From Massilia glaciei (GTDB taxonomy: Bacteria > Pseudomonadota > Gammaproteobacteria > Burkholderiales > Burkholderiaceae_D), in contig NZ_PXWF02000253.1 in NCBI RefSeq assembly GCF_003011895.2, positions 1 through 39,299 on the forward strand: a stretch of 39,299 bases of DNA, given 5' to 3'. A program made the position numbers and the translations under genes. Below, in pieces: positions 17,037-29,336 of this stretch; position 1 is the first letter of the stretch, and every line of letters begins with the position of its first letter. The notes below the pieces were generated by a model that saw only the letters and a program-made list of their open reading frames with translations, made no database searches and had not been told where the DNA came from.

Positions 17037-18959
17037 CTATGACGATTTCCGCACACGCAAATACCATTCGCACAGCAGGCGCACCTGCTTGGCGGTGTAG
17101 CCCTTTTCGACCATGCGCGCGACGAAGTCGGCGTGCTTGTTGGCGTCCTCGGCGCTGGCCTTGGCGTTGAACGAGATCACGGGCAGCAACTCCTCGGTGT
17201 TGGAGAACATCTTCTTCTCGATCACGGTGCGGAATTTCTCGTAGCTGGTCCAGGCCGGGTTCTTGCCGCCGTTGGTGGCGCGCGCGCGCAGCCCGAAGTT
17301 GACGATCTCGTTGCGGAAATCCTTGGGGTTGCTGATGCCGGCCGGCTTTTCGATTTTTTCGAGCTCGCTGTTGAGCGAATCGCGGTCGAAGCTCTCGCCC
17401 GTGTCGGGGTCGCGGAACTCCTGGTCCTGGATCCAGAAGTCGGCGAACGTGACGTAGCGGTCGAAGATGTTCTGGCCGTACTCGGAATAGCTCTCGAGGT
17501 AGGCGGTCTGGATCTCTTTGCCGATGAAGTCGACGTAGCGCTGCGCCAGGTGCTCTTTGATATACGAGAAGTAGCGCTGCTCGGTCTCGGGCGGGAACTG
17601 CTCGCGCTCGATCTGCTGCTCGAGCACGTAGAGCAGGTGCACCGGGTTGGCCGCGACCTCGGTGGTGTCGAAGTTGAACACCTTCGACAAAATCTTGAAC
17701 GCGAAGCGCGTCGAGAGCCCGTTCATGCCCTCGTCGACGCCGGCGTAGTCGACGTACTCGTGCATCGACTTGGCCTTAGGGTCGGTGTCCTTGAGGTTCT
17801 CGCCGTCGTAGACGAGCATCTTGGAGAAGATGGACGAGTTATCGGGGTCCTTCAGGCGCGACAAAATGGCGAACTGGGCCATCATTTTCATGGTGCCGGG
17901 CGCGCACGGCGCGGCCTCGAGCGAGGAGTTGCGGATCAGCTTGTCGTAGATCTTGACCTCGTCGGTCACGCGCAGGCAGTACGGCACCTTGACGATGTAG
18001 ATGCGGTCGAGGAAGGCCTCGTTGTTGCGGTTGTTGCGGAAGGTCTTCCATTCGGACTCGTTCGAGTGGGCCAGGATGATGCCGTCGAACGGGATCGCGC
18101 CGAAGCCCTCGGTGCCCTTGTAGTTGCCCTCCTGGGTGGCGGTGAGCAGCGGATGGAGCACCTTGATCGGCGCCTTGAACATCTCGACGAACTCCATCAG
18201 GCCCTGGTTGGCCAGGCACAGGCCGCCCGAATAGCTGTAGGCGTCGGGGTCGTCCTGGGCGTAGTCCTCGAGCTTGCGGATGTCGACCTTGCCGACCAGG
18301 GAGGAGATGTCCTGGTTGTTCTCGTCGCCCGGCTCGGTCTTGGAGATCGCGATCTGCTTGAGCACCGACGGGTAGCGCCTGACCACGCGGAACTGGTTGA
18401 TGTCGCCGTTGAACTCGTGCAGCCGCTTGACCGCCCACGGGCTCGGGATGGTGCGCAGGTAGCGCCGCGGGATGCCGTAGTCCTCCTCGAGGATCACGCC
18501 GTCCTCGTCCTCGTTGAACAGGCCGAGCGGCGACTCGTTGACCGGCGAGCCTTTCAAGCAATAGAACGGGACCTGCTCCATGAGCAGCTTGAGCTTTTCG
18601 GCGATCGACGACTTGCCGCCGCCGACCGGGCCGAGCAGGTAGAGGATCTGCTTGCGCTCCTCGAGTCCCTGGGCCGCGTGGCGGAAGTAGGACACCACCT
18701 GCTCGATGACCTCCTCGGTGCCGTAGAAATCGCGGAAGGCGGGGTAGATCTTGATGACCTTGTTGGCGAAGATGCGCGACAGGCGGGTGTCGTTGCGGGT
18801 GTCGACGAGCATCGGCTCGCCGATCGCGGCGAGCATGCGCTCGGGCGCGCTGGCGTAGGTCAGCCGGTCCTTCTTGCACAGTGCCAGATACTCGGTCAGG
18901 GAGTACTCCTCCTCGCGGGTACGCTCGTAACGAGCTGCGTAGTTGTCAAAAATGGTCAT
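17037..18959 (-). CDS. prkA: PrkA family serine protein kinase (YeaG)
   Basis: 640-residue PrkA/YeaG: an N-terminal AAA-type ATPase domain with Walker A G110-P-V-G-G-G-K-S and, towards the end, a kinase-like PrkA C-terminal region. In E. coli YeaG with YeaH acts in nitrogen starvation and RpoS-linked stress survival. Recognisable conserved stretches are YLLGPVGGGKSS, GVILEEDYGIPRRYLR and FDGIILAHSNESEW. It is first in the operon; AAAGGA lies about 8 bases before the ATG. The stop is only 19 bases from miniature element 2, so the insertion lengthened the prkA-yeaH gap from about 85 to over 300 bases. Confidence 0.96.
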   Translation of the reverse strand: MTIFDNYAARYERTREEEYSLTEYLALCKKDRLTYASAPERMLAAIGEPMLVDTRNDTRLSRIFANKVIKIYPAFRDFYGTEEVIEQVVSYFRHAAQGLEERKQILYLLGPVGGGKSSIAEKLKLLMEQVPFYCLKGSPVNESPLGLFNEDEDGVILEEDYGIPRRYLRTIPSPWAVKRLHEFNGDINQFRVVRRYPSVLKQIAISKTEPGDENNQDISSLVGKVDIRKLEDYAQDDPDAYSYSGGLCLANQGLMEFVEMFKAPIKVLHPLLTATQEGNYKGTEGFGAIPFDGIILAHSNESEWKTFRNNRNNEAFLDRIYIVKVPYCLRVTDEVKIYDKLIRNSSLEAAPCAPGTMKMMAQFAILSRLKDPDNSSIFSKMLVYDGENLKDTDPKAKSMHEYVDYAGVDEGMNGLSTRFAFKILSKVFNFDTTEVAANPVHLLYVLEQQIEREQFPPETEQRYFSYIKEHLAQRYVDFIGKEIQTAYLESYSEYGQNIFDRYVTFADFWIQDQEFRDPDTGESFDRDSLNSELEKIEKPAGISNPKDFRNEIVNFGLRARATNGGKNPAWTSYEKFRTVIEKKMFSNTEELLPVISFNAKASAEDANKHADFVARMVEKGYTAKQVRLLCEWYLRVRKSS

Positions 18960-23272
<4,313 letters not shown>

Positions 23273-23446
23273 GTCGCTTAGCGGAGGAGTCGCTGACTTC
23301 GGCCCGCGAAAGCGGGGTGAGGCGGGCGGCGAGCCTAATTTTCGCATGAACCCGCGAAAAAAAACTCTGACCCCGGTTTCGCTCGCGCTGCCGGTGTGCG
23401 AACTAAGCCTGCCGGACGGATCTTCTTCCTCTTCCTGTTTTTCTTC

Positions 23447-23478
23447 TTCCTTCCTTCCTTCCTTCCTTCCTTCCTTCC
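23447..23478. repeat. Tetranucleotide microsatellite (TTCC)8 just after the jqsR stop
   Basis: Eight perfect TTCC units on the plus strand (GGAA on the coding strand of jqsR) end 3 bases before the jqsR stop codon at 23482-23484. They lie in a 50-base pyrimidine tract starting near 23430. The repeat is outside the reading frame, so slippage would change the 3' UTR and not the protein. Confidence 0.85.
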
Positions 23479-23481
23479 TCG

Positions 23482-24486
23482 CTAGACGGTTTCGGCCTGG
23501 TGTTCGCGCAGGAATTGCGCGAACCCGACGGCGCGCTCGGGCAGGTCGCCCGGGGCCAGCTCGAACACCGCCCAGTAGTAGGTCTGGCGCCCCTGGCAGA
23601 GCTGGGCCGGCTCGCAGAACTTGTGCCAGGCGCCGCCGAAGTCGTTCGAGTACATGCCGTCGCCCTCGCGGAACCACGGCAGGATGCAGCGCTCCTCGAG
23701 CGCGGCCAGCAGCGAGGGCGGGGCGTCGTTGTCGCGCGCCATCTCCAAATGCGAATGCATGCCCTCCTCGGTCTCGAGCACCAGCAGGCGCGCGCGCCCC
23801 TCGGCGTCGTACATCAACAGCCCGCCCGGGTTCGGGTACAGGTAGTGCTCGACGATGCCGAAGCGCTCGCCGAGCTGCGCGGCCAGCGCCGCGACCGCCG
23901 GGTCGCTCACGAAGTTGTAGTCGTGCAGCGCCAGCAGGTCGCGCAGCGTGTCGGACTGCTCGGTGAAATACTGCCTTTGCAGGGCCACGATCTCGGCCTC
24001 GAGCCTCTCCAGCGCGTCGTCGTCGCTCTTCTTGATGTAGCGGTCGATCAGGCCGCGATTGAAGGCGTCGACCGCGACCTTCTCGTCGGCCGCGCCGGTG
24101 AACAGGATCTTCTTGCACGGCAGGTGCGCGAGCGCCTCGCACAGCTGCACCCCGTTCATCTGCGGCATCGAATAGTCGACCACGAGCACCGACGGCGTCA
24201 TGAAGCGCCCCGGCCGGAAGCTGATCCGGTGGATCTGCTCGAGGTCGAACGCCACCCCGCACTGCGGCAACGAGCGCGGATAGGCGTCGAAGCTGGCCGA
24301 CAGCGCCGGCTCCGGCCGCAGCGCCGGCCCGCTGTTGCGGCACAGCCATTCAAGCGCGGCGCGCGTGTCGTGGAAGCATTTGCTCGCCAGCGACGGGTCG
24401 AGCTGGAACGAGACGCTGCGCAGGAAGCTGTCGCTGTCGTCGATCAGGACGGTCAGGCTGGGATGGTGGTAGATCGGCAGTGGCAT
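23482..24486 (-). CDS. jqsR: Response regulator of the alpha-hydroxyketone quorum-sensing system (LqsR/JqsR-like)
   Basis: 334-residue response regulator. The receiver has the acidic pair D16-D17 (LTVLIDDSD), phospho-acceptor D104 (VLVVDYSMPQMNG), T130 (ILFTG) and K152/K153. An unusual insertion of about 50 residues (about 45-95, Pro/Ser-rich) separates the first receiver strand from the phospho-Asp strand. The C-terminal half (about 165-334) has no DNA-binding motif I recognise, as in Legionella LqsR. It lies 20 bases after the kinase gene and is cotranscribed. A GGAA tetranucleotide tract starts right after the stop. Family call rests on receiver plus context. Confidence 0.82.
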   Translation of the reverse strand: MPLPIYHHPSLTVLIDDSDSFLRSVSFQLDPSLASKCFHDTRAALEWLCRNSGPALRPEPALSASFDAYPRSLPQCGVAFDLEQIHRISFRPGRFMTPSVLVVDYSMPQMNGVQLCEALAHLPCKKILFTGAADEKVAVDAFNRGLIDRYIKKSDDDALERLEAEIVALQRQYFTEQSDTLRDLLALHDYNFVSDPAVAALAAQLGERFGIVEHYLYPNPGGLLMYDAEGRARLLVLETEEGMHSHLEMARDNDAPPSLLAALEERCILPWFREGDGMYSNDFGGAWHKFCEPAQLCQGRQTYYWAVFELAPGDLPERAVGFAQFLREHQAETV

Positions 24487-24506
24487 GGTGGGCCCGGGGT
24501 CGTGGT

Positions 24507-25826
24507 TTAGGATCCGCGCGTGACGGCGGTGGCGGGCAGGGGCGTGCCCGGGAATTCGAGCACGAAGATGGTGTAGGCCAGCTCGCGCGAGACGCAGCGG
24601 ATGCTCGCCTGCCAGGCGTCGATGATCTCTTTGCACAGGGCCAGGCCGATGCCCGACCCGGTGCTCGGCGGGTACGAATAGAAGCGCTTGAAGATCAAAG
24701 GCAGGTGCAGCGGCGCGATGCCGCAGCCGGTGTCGATGAACAGCAGGCGCGGGGTGGCGCGCGCGCCCTCGACCACGATCCGGATGCGGCCCTTGCCGGC
24801 CCGGTGCAGCGCCTTGAGCGCGTTGCGCAGCAGGTTGAGCAGGATCACCACCGACAGCTCGTGCCTGCCGGCGAAGGTGAAGTCGCTGCGGATGTCGACC
24901 GTGACGGCGTCGCGCTGGGACTGGGCCGCGAACGGATAGCGCCGGATCACGGCGTCGACCACCGCGCCCATCGAGACGTGCTCGGTGGCCCGGAGCTGCT
25001 GGTTGACGGCGCTCGCCGAGAGCAGGAACAGGTCGACCATGTGGTTCATGTGGCGCACCTCGAACTGGATGCGCGCCATCGCCTCGGCCATCGCCTGCAG
25101 GTCGGCCGGAGAGGGCGCGCGCGCGCGCTCGAGCCGGCGCGTGATGCCGCGCACGTTGGCGTCGACGCTGACCAGGGGCGTGCGCAGCTCGTGCGAGACG
25201 CTCGCGAGCCCCTGCGCCATGCCCGCCAGTTTCTCCTGGGCCAGCACGCGGCGCCCGACCTTGGCGATCGAGACCACCGCCAGCGTGAAGGCGTAGATCG
25301 GCAGTTGTTCGAGCACCGTCGGGCTCAGCAGGAAGGCCGGATCGCCCGCCAGCGCGAACGCGGCGCAGGCGAGGGCGCTGCCGGCCAGGTAGGACGCCAG
25401 CGCCCACTTGCCATGGAACTGGAACAACACCATCAGCGCCACCAGCAGCGACTGGCTCCACACGGCCGAGCCGGCGTTCATCAGGTACATGAAGGTGAAC
25501 ATGAACGGCAGCACGTAGGTGACGGCGGCGAACTGGTAGATGGCCAGGGTGCGCCCGTTGAGCCAGCCCCGTTTGGCCAGCGCCGGCAGGCACATGATCG
25601 GCACGCAGGCAAGCACCCCGAGCACGCGCAGGGCCAGGCTCTCGAACGGCTGGGGGAACCAGAAGGTCCAGATGATGTAATACAGCGGCTGGCCGATGCA
25701 GCAGACCCAGCCGAGCAGGATGAAGCGGCTCGTCACATGGTCGTGGCTGCGTTCGTGGTTGAGCAACCACTGCAGCACACCGTGCTGGCGCGCCCTCCAT
25801 CGCGCGCTGAACCCCGCTTGCCCCAT
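24507..25826 (-). CDS. jqsS: Membrane sensor histidine kinase for alpha-hydroxyketones (CqsS/LqsS/JqsS-like)
   Basis: 439 residues from the ATG at 25826; an in-frame TTG at 25907 is possible but adds an unconvincing segment. About six hydrophobic helices fill residues 35-190, the typical CqsS/LqsS sensor region, followed by a dimerisation helix. The phospho-acceptor is H212 in SVSHELRTPLVS. ATPase boxes follow: N-box LLNLLRNALKAL, G1 FIDTGCGIA and G2 GSGIGLALCKEI. There is no attached receiver domain, as in LqsS and unlike Vibrio CqsS. It reads divergently from the synthase gene and is followed by jqsR after 20 bases. Confidence 0.88.
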   Translation of the reverse strand: MGQAGFSARWRARQHGVLQWLLNHERSHDHVTSRFILLGWVCCIGQPLYYIIWTFWFPQPFESLALRVLGVLACVPIMCLPALAKRGWLNGRTLAIYQFAAVTYVLPFMFTFMYLMNAGSAVWSQSLLVALMVLFQFHGKWALASYLAGSALACAAFALAGDPAFLLSPTVLEQLPIYAFTLAVVSIAKVGRRVLAQEKLAGMAQGLASVSHELRTPLVSVDANVRGITRRLERARAPSPADLQAMAEAMARIQFEVRHMNHMVDLFLLSASAVNQQLRATEHVSMGAVVDAVIRRYPFAAQSQRDAVTVDIRSDFTFAGRHELSVVILLNLLRNALKALHRAGKGRIRIVVEGARATPRLLFIDTGCGIAPLHLPLIFKRFYSYPPSTGSGIGLALCKEIIDAWQASIRCVSRELAYTIFVLEFPGTPLPATAVTRGS

Positions 25827-25848
25827 GTTCGTCCATCCCGCCCCGATT

Positions 25849-25879
25849 GCGGCCGCGCTGCGCGGGCCGCTTTGTTTTT
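25849..25879 (+). terminator. Plus-strand terminator-like hairpin in the jqsS leader
   Basis: GCGGCC and GGCCGC close a GC-rich hairpin (25849-25870), followed on the plus strand by TTTGTTTTT. It lies just upstream of the jqsS start, pointing toward jqsA. It could stop antisense readthrough into the shared promoter region, or fold in the jqsS leader. It would be inside the coding region if the upstream TTG start of jqsS were used. Confidence 0.4.
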
Positions 25880-25943
25880 GACTTTTCGCAATGACATTTA
25901 TCAACACTGCCGCCCATCTTGTCGCAAGTGTGCGTAGGGCAAC

Positions 25944-25957
25944 TTGACATAGATCAA
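25944..25957. promoter_or_regulatory. FNR/ANR-type box between jqsS and jqsA
   Basis: TTGACATAGATCAA, within the palindrome CTTGA-N6-TCAAG, matches the FNR consensus TTGAT-N4-ATCAA at 9 of 10 positions. Its centre lies 41.5 bases before about base 25992. A weak -10 (AATTAT, 25983-25988) would fit a class II activated promoter for jqsA. TTGACA at 25944-25949 is also a perfect -35 sequence, but no good -10 is found 16-18 bases downstream. The box is symmetrical and could also act on jqsS. Confidence 0.6.
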
Positions 25958-26027
25958 GCTTGCAGATGGTTAATGTAATGACAATTATTCATAAGGACAA
26001 AATAAGTATTTTTCTTAGGAGAAATCA

Positions 26028-27269
26028 ATGTCCCACGCCGCCCAACAATCCCTCTTTCCACGCGCCGAACAATGCATGCCGGCCTTCGTCACGCGCCGCA
26101 TGGACGAGCATTACGTCACGCGCGTCGAACAACTCCTCGGCGGCGAGCACATGCACGTGTGGCGCCCCGTCGGCGCCGGCGCCGTGATGCTCGCCGGTAA
26201 CGACTACCTGTGCATCGCGGGCGAGCGCGCCCTGATCGGCGCGCAGGCGCGCTGCCTGCTCGCGAGCGAGGGCGAGCTGTTCATGTCGTCGGTGTTCCTG
26301 CAGGAGGGCAGCGCCCAGCACCGGCTCGAGGCGCGCCTGGCCGCCTTCATGGGGGCCGAGGACGGGGTGCTCGCGCAGTCGGGCTGGGCCGCCAACGTGG
26401 GCCTGCTGCAAAGCATCGCCGAGCCCGGCGTGCCGGTCTACCTCGACATGATGGCGCACGCCTCGCTGTGGGAGGGGGTGCAGTCGGCCCAGGCGTTGGC
26501 GGTGCCGTTCCTGCACAACGACGCCGAACACCTGCGCCGCCAGGTCGAAAAACACGGGCGCGGGGTGATCGTGATCGACGCCCTGTACAGCACCAACGGC
26601 AGCGTCGCGCCGCTGCTCGAGGTGGTCGAGATCGCCGAGCGCAGCGGCTCGATCCTGATCGTCGACGAGTCCCATTCGCTCGGCACCCACGGTCCGGGCG
26701 GGGCCGGCATCGTGGTCGCGCTCGGGCTCGAGGACCGGGTCCATTTCCGCACCGCCTCGCTGGCCAAGGCGTTCGCCGGGCGCGCCGGGTTCCTGACGTG
26801 TTCGAGCAAGTTCAAGGGCTATTTCCTGTCGTCGTCGCGGCCGGCCATCTTCAGCTCCTGCCTGCTGACCCACGAACTGGCCTGGTTCGACGCCGCGCTC
26901 GACTTCATACAGGGGGCCGACGCGCGCCGCGCGGCGCTGCACCGCAACGCCAAACGGGTGCGCGCCGGCTTGGCCGAGCTCGGTTACAACGTCAGCGACG
27001 GCAGCGAGCAGATCATCGCGCTCGAGGCCGGGCCCGAGCCGAAGACGCTGGTGCTGCGCAAGGCGCTCGAGGCGCGCGGCATCTATGGTGCCGTGTTCTG
27101 CGCGCCGGCCACGGCCAAGAACCGCTCGCTGGTGCGGTTGACGCTCAATTCCGGGCTCGGCGGGCACGAGATCGACAAGCTGCTCGACGCCTGCGCCGAC
27201 ATGCGGCGCGAGGTTGACCTCGAGGGATGGTCGTCGACCAGGCGCCAGCGCCGCCTGACGCTGGTGTGA
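26028..27269 (+). CDS. jqsA: Alpha-hydroxyketone autoinducer synthase (CqsA/LqsA/JqsA family)
   Basis: PLP-dependent alpha-oxoamine synthase-family enzyme that makes the diffusible signal (CAI-1 in Vibrio, LAI-1 in Legionella, JAI-1 in Janthinobacterium) from an acyl-CoA and an amino-acid-derived donor such as S-adenosylmethionine. It has 413 residues. PLP contacts are D213 in IVDESHSLGTHG and the Schiff-base lysine K247 in TASLAKAF. The DESHSLGTHGPGG stretch separates CqsA-type enzymes from KAS-type synthases. A strong AGGAGA lies 6 bases before the ATG. It is divergent from the sensor kinase and response regulator genes, so the locus is complete. The exact signal cannot be read from sequence. 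Confidence 0.93.
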   Translation: MSHAAQQSLFPRAEQCMPAFVTRRMDEHYVTRVEQLLGGEHMHVWRPVGAGAVMLAGNDYLCIAGERALIGAQARCLLASEGELFMSSVFLQEGSAQHRLEARLAAFMGAEDGVLAQSGWAANVGLLQSIAEPGVPVYLDMMAHASLWEGVQSAQALAVPFLHNDAEHLRRQVEKHGRGVIVIDALYSTNGSVAPLLEVVEIAERSGSILIVDESHSLGTHGPGGAGIVVALGLEDRVHFRTASLAKAFAGRAGFLTCSSKFKGYFLSSSRPAIFSSCLLTHELAWFDAALDFIQGADARRAALHRNAKRVRAGLAELGYNVSDGSEQIIALEAGPEPKTLVLRKALEARGIYGAVFCAPATAKNRSLVRLTLNSGLGGHEIDKLLDACADMRREVDLEGWSSTRRQRRLTLV

Positions 27270-27314
27270 TCGGGCAACCGGGGAGGCGGCGGGCGGCGCC
27301 CCGGCCCAAACCCC

Positions 27315-27454
27315 TCTGGCATTCGTGCTCGTTTGGCGTCTCGTTCGTGCGCGTTTTGTCGCATTCGCGCGCGCCCGCCATGGGCTGCAAGAAACAGGGA
27401 AAGGAGGCGTCAAAACGAGGCAAAACGCGACAACGAACGAGCACGAACGCCAGA
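27315..27454. repeat. Long interrupted inverted repeat between jqsA and the globin gene
   Basis: The left arm TCTGGCATTCGTGCTCGTT (27315-27333) pairs with 27436-27454 at 18 of 19 positions. Inside, CGCGTTTTG (27350-27358) pairs perfectly with 27421-27429. The loop is about 60 bases. No ORF lies between. It may be a bulged transcription-ending structure, a small RNA gene or a decayed mobile fragment. Confidence 0.6.
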
Positions 27455-27525
27455 CGCAGTTGCGGGGGCATCCCCCGGGCTCCGGCGGGGTGCGCGCAAT
27501 CATGCGCGCTGTTATCATGGCGCGC

Positions 27526-27915
27526 ATGAAAGAAACCGACACCACCTACACGCTCATCGGCGGCGCGGACGGCCTGCGCGCGCTGGTCGACCGCTTCTAC
27601 GACCTGATGGCGCTCGAACCCGAATTCGCCGGCATCCACGCCATGCATCCGCGCCCGAACGACGGCTCGCGCGACAAGCTGTTTATGTTTTTAAGCGGCT
27701 GGATGGGCGGGCCCGACCTGTTCGTCCAGGCCTTCGGCCACCCGCGCCTGCGCGCGCGCCACCTGCCGTTCGCGATCGGCACAAACGAGCGCGACCAGTG
27801 GCTGCGCGCGATGGCGTGGGCGATGCAGGACCTCGGCATCGACGAGCCGCTGCGCCTGCGCCTGATGGAATCGTTCTTCCAGACCGCCGACTGGATGCGC
27901 AACACGCCCGGTTGA
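27526..27915 (+). CDS. Group II truncated haemoglobin
   Basis: 129-residue haem protein that binds O2 or NO with a two-on-two helical fold. The ATG at 27526 gives MKETDTTYTLIGG; the ATG at 27517 adds three residues, and neither has a strong ribosome site. Recognisable residues are B10 Tyr in LVDRFYDLM, the GWMGGPDLF stretch, proximal F8 His in FGHPRLRARHLPF, and the group II-specific G8 Trp in DQWLRAMAW. Probable role is NO or reactive-oxygen protection or O2 sensing. It lies between the quorum-sensing synthase and rmuC; whether it is linked to the quorum-sensing locus is unknown. Confidence 0.92.
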   Translation: MKETDTTYTLIGGADGLRALVDRFYDLMALEPEFAGIHAMHPRPNDGSRDKLFMFLSGWMGGPDLFVQAFGHPRLRARHLPFAIGTNERDQWLRAMAWAMQDLGIDEPLRLRLMESFFQTADWMRNTPG

Positions 27916-27917
27916 GG

Positions 27918-27989
27918 ACACGATTGAGAACACGATTGATAACACGATTGATAACACGATTGAGAATGCGATTGAGACCACGATTGGGA
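27918..27989. repeat. Six tandem 12-bp repeats between the globin and rmuC
   Basis: Six consecutive 12-mers: ACACGATTGAGA, ACACGATTGATA (twice), ACACGATTGAGA, ATGCGATTGAGA and CCACGATTGGGA. They begin 2 bases after the globin stop and end 8 bases before the rmuC ATG, so they fill the whole gap, where no ribosome site is visible. Copy number could change the spacing. Confidence 0.85.
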
Positions 27990-27997
27990 TTCGTCCG

Positions 27998-29326
27998 ATG
28001 AGCGATACCGTACTGTTTGCGATGGCCGCCGCCGCCGCCGTGTTGATCTGCCTGCAGCTGGCGCTGCTGCTGCGCGCGCGCGGCGCCAGCGAGGCGCGCC
28101 TCGAGCGGCTCGAGCAGGCGCTGCGGCTCGACCTGCAGTCGAGCGCGCAGGCCACGCGCCAGGAGCTCGCCGCCAGCCAGGCCCAGTACCACGCGGCGGC
28201 GGTGCAGCAGCTCGACGCCATGCGCCAGCAGCTGCACCTACAGGCCGGCAGCGGGCGCGAGGAGCAGTCGCTCGCGCTCAAGCGCTTCGCCGACACCCTA
28301 AACCAGACGCTCGCGGCGCTGACCGAGTCGAACGCGCAGCGCCTGCTCGAGGTGCGCGCCACGCTCGAGACCAGGATCGGCCACCTGCAGGCCGACAACG
28401 CTGCCCGGCTCGAGGAGATGCGCAAGACGGTCGACGAAAAGCTGCACGCCACGCTCGAGACGCGCCTGAGCGAATCGTTCCGCCAGGTCTCGGAGCGGCT
28501 CGAGCGGGTGCACCAGGGCCTCGGCGAGATGCAGCAGCTGGCGATCGGCGTGGGCGACCTGAAGCGGGTGCTCACCAACGTCAAGACGCGCGGCACCTGG
28601 GGCGAGGTGCAGCTCGGCCTGCTGCTCGAGCAGGTGCTGACGGCCGAGCAGTACGGCAAGAACGTCGAGACCGTCGCCGGCAGCGGCGCGCGGGTCGAGT
28701 TCGCGATCAAGCTGCCCGGCAGCGTCGACGGCGGCGCGCCGCTGTGGCTGCCCGTGGACGCCAAATTCCCGAAGGAGCAGTACGAGCGGCTGCTCGACGC
28801 GGCCGACCGCGCCGACGCCGACGGCGTGGCCCTGGCCGGGCGCGAGCTCGAGCGTGCGGTGCGGCTCGAGGCGAAGACCATCTGCGAAAAATACGTGTCG
28901 CCGCCGCAGACCACCGATTTCGCGATCCTGTTCCTTCCGACGGAGGGTTTGTACGCCGAGGTGATGCGCCGCCCCGGGCTGGCCGACGACCTGCAGCGCG
29001 AACTGCGGGTCAGCATCGCCGGGCCGTCGACGCTGTCGGCGATCCTGAGCAGCCTGCAGATGGGGTTCCGCACGCTCGCGCTCGAGAAGCGCTCGTCCGA
29101 GGTGTGGCAGGTGCTCGGCGCGGTCAAGACCGAGTTCGGCAAATTCGGCGCGGTGCTGTCGAAGACCCGCGCCACGCTCGAGCAGGCCGCCAAGAACATC
29201 GAAAGCGCCGAGGTGCGCAGCCGCCAGATGGCGCGCAAGCTCAAGTCGGTCGAGGCGCTGCCGGGCGAGGCGGCCCAACTGATGCTCGGTCCCGAGGTCG
29301 ACGGCGCCGAGCCCGATACGGAGTAG
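27998..29326 (+). CDS. rmuC: DNA recombination protein RmuC homologue
   Basis: 442 residues: one N-terminal membrane anchor (about 5-27, LFAMAAAAAVLICLQLALLL), a long coiled coil (about 30-185, rich in E, L, R and Q), then the RmuC nuclease-like domain from about 190. Family stretches include RGTWGEVQLGLLLEQVL, VDAKFPKEQYERLL and LFLPTEGLYAEVMRRPGL. RmuC limits inverted-repeat-driven rearrangements in E. coli. It ends 10 bases before the convergent mobA-moeA stop, with no separate terminator. Confidence 0.95.
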   Translation: MSDTVLFAMAAAAAVLICLQLALLLRARGASEARLERLEQALRLDLQSSAQATRQELAASQAQYHAAAVQQLDAMRQQLHLQAGSGREEQSLALKRFADTLNQTLAALTESNAQRLLEVRATLETRIGHLQADNAARLEEMRKTVDEKLHATLETRLSESFRQVSERLERVHQGLGEMQQLAIGVGDLKRVLTNVKTRGTWGEVQLGLLLEQVLTAEQYGKNVETVAGSGARVEFAIKLPGSVDGGAPLWLPVDAKFPKEQYERLLDAADRADADGVALAGRELERAVRLEAKTICEKYVSPPQTTDFAILFLPTEGLYAEVMRRPGLADDLQRELRVSIAGPSTLSAILSSLQMGFRTLALEKRSSEVWQVLGAVKTEFGKFGAVLSKTRATLEQAAKNIESAEVRSRQMARKLKSVEALPGEAAQLMLGPEVDGAEPDTE

Positions 29327-29336
29327 CGGGAGCTTC

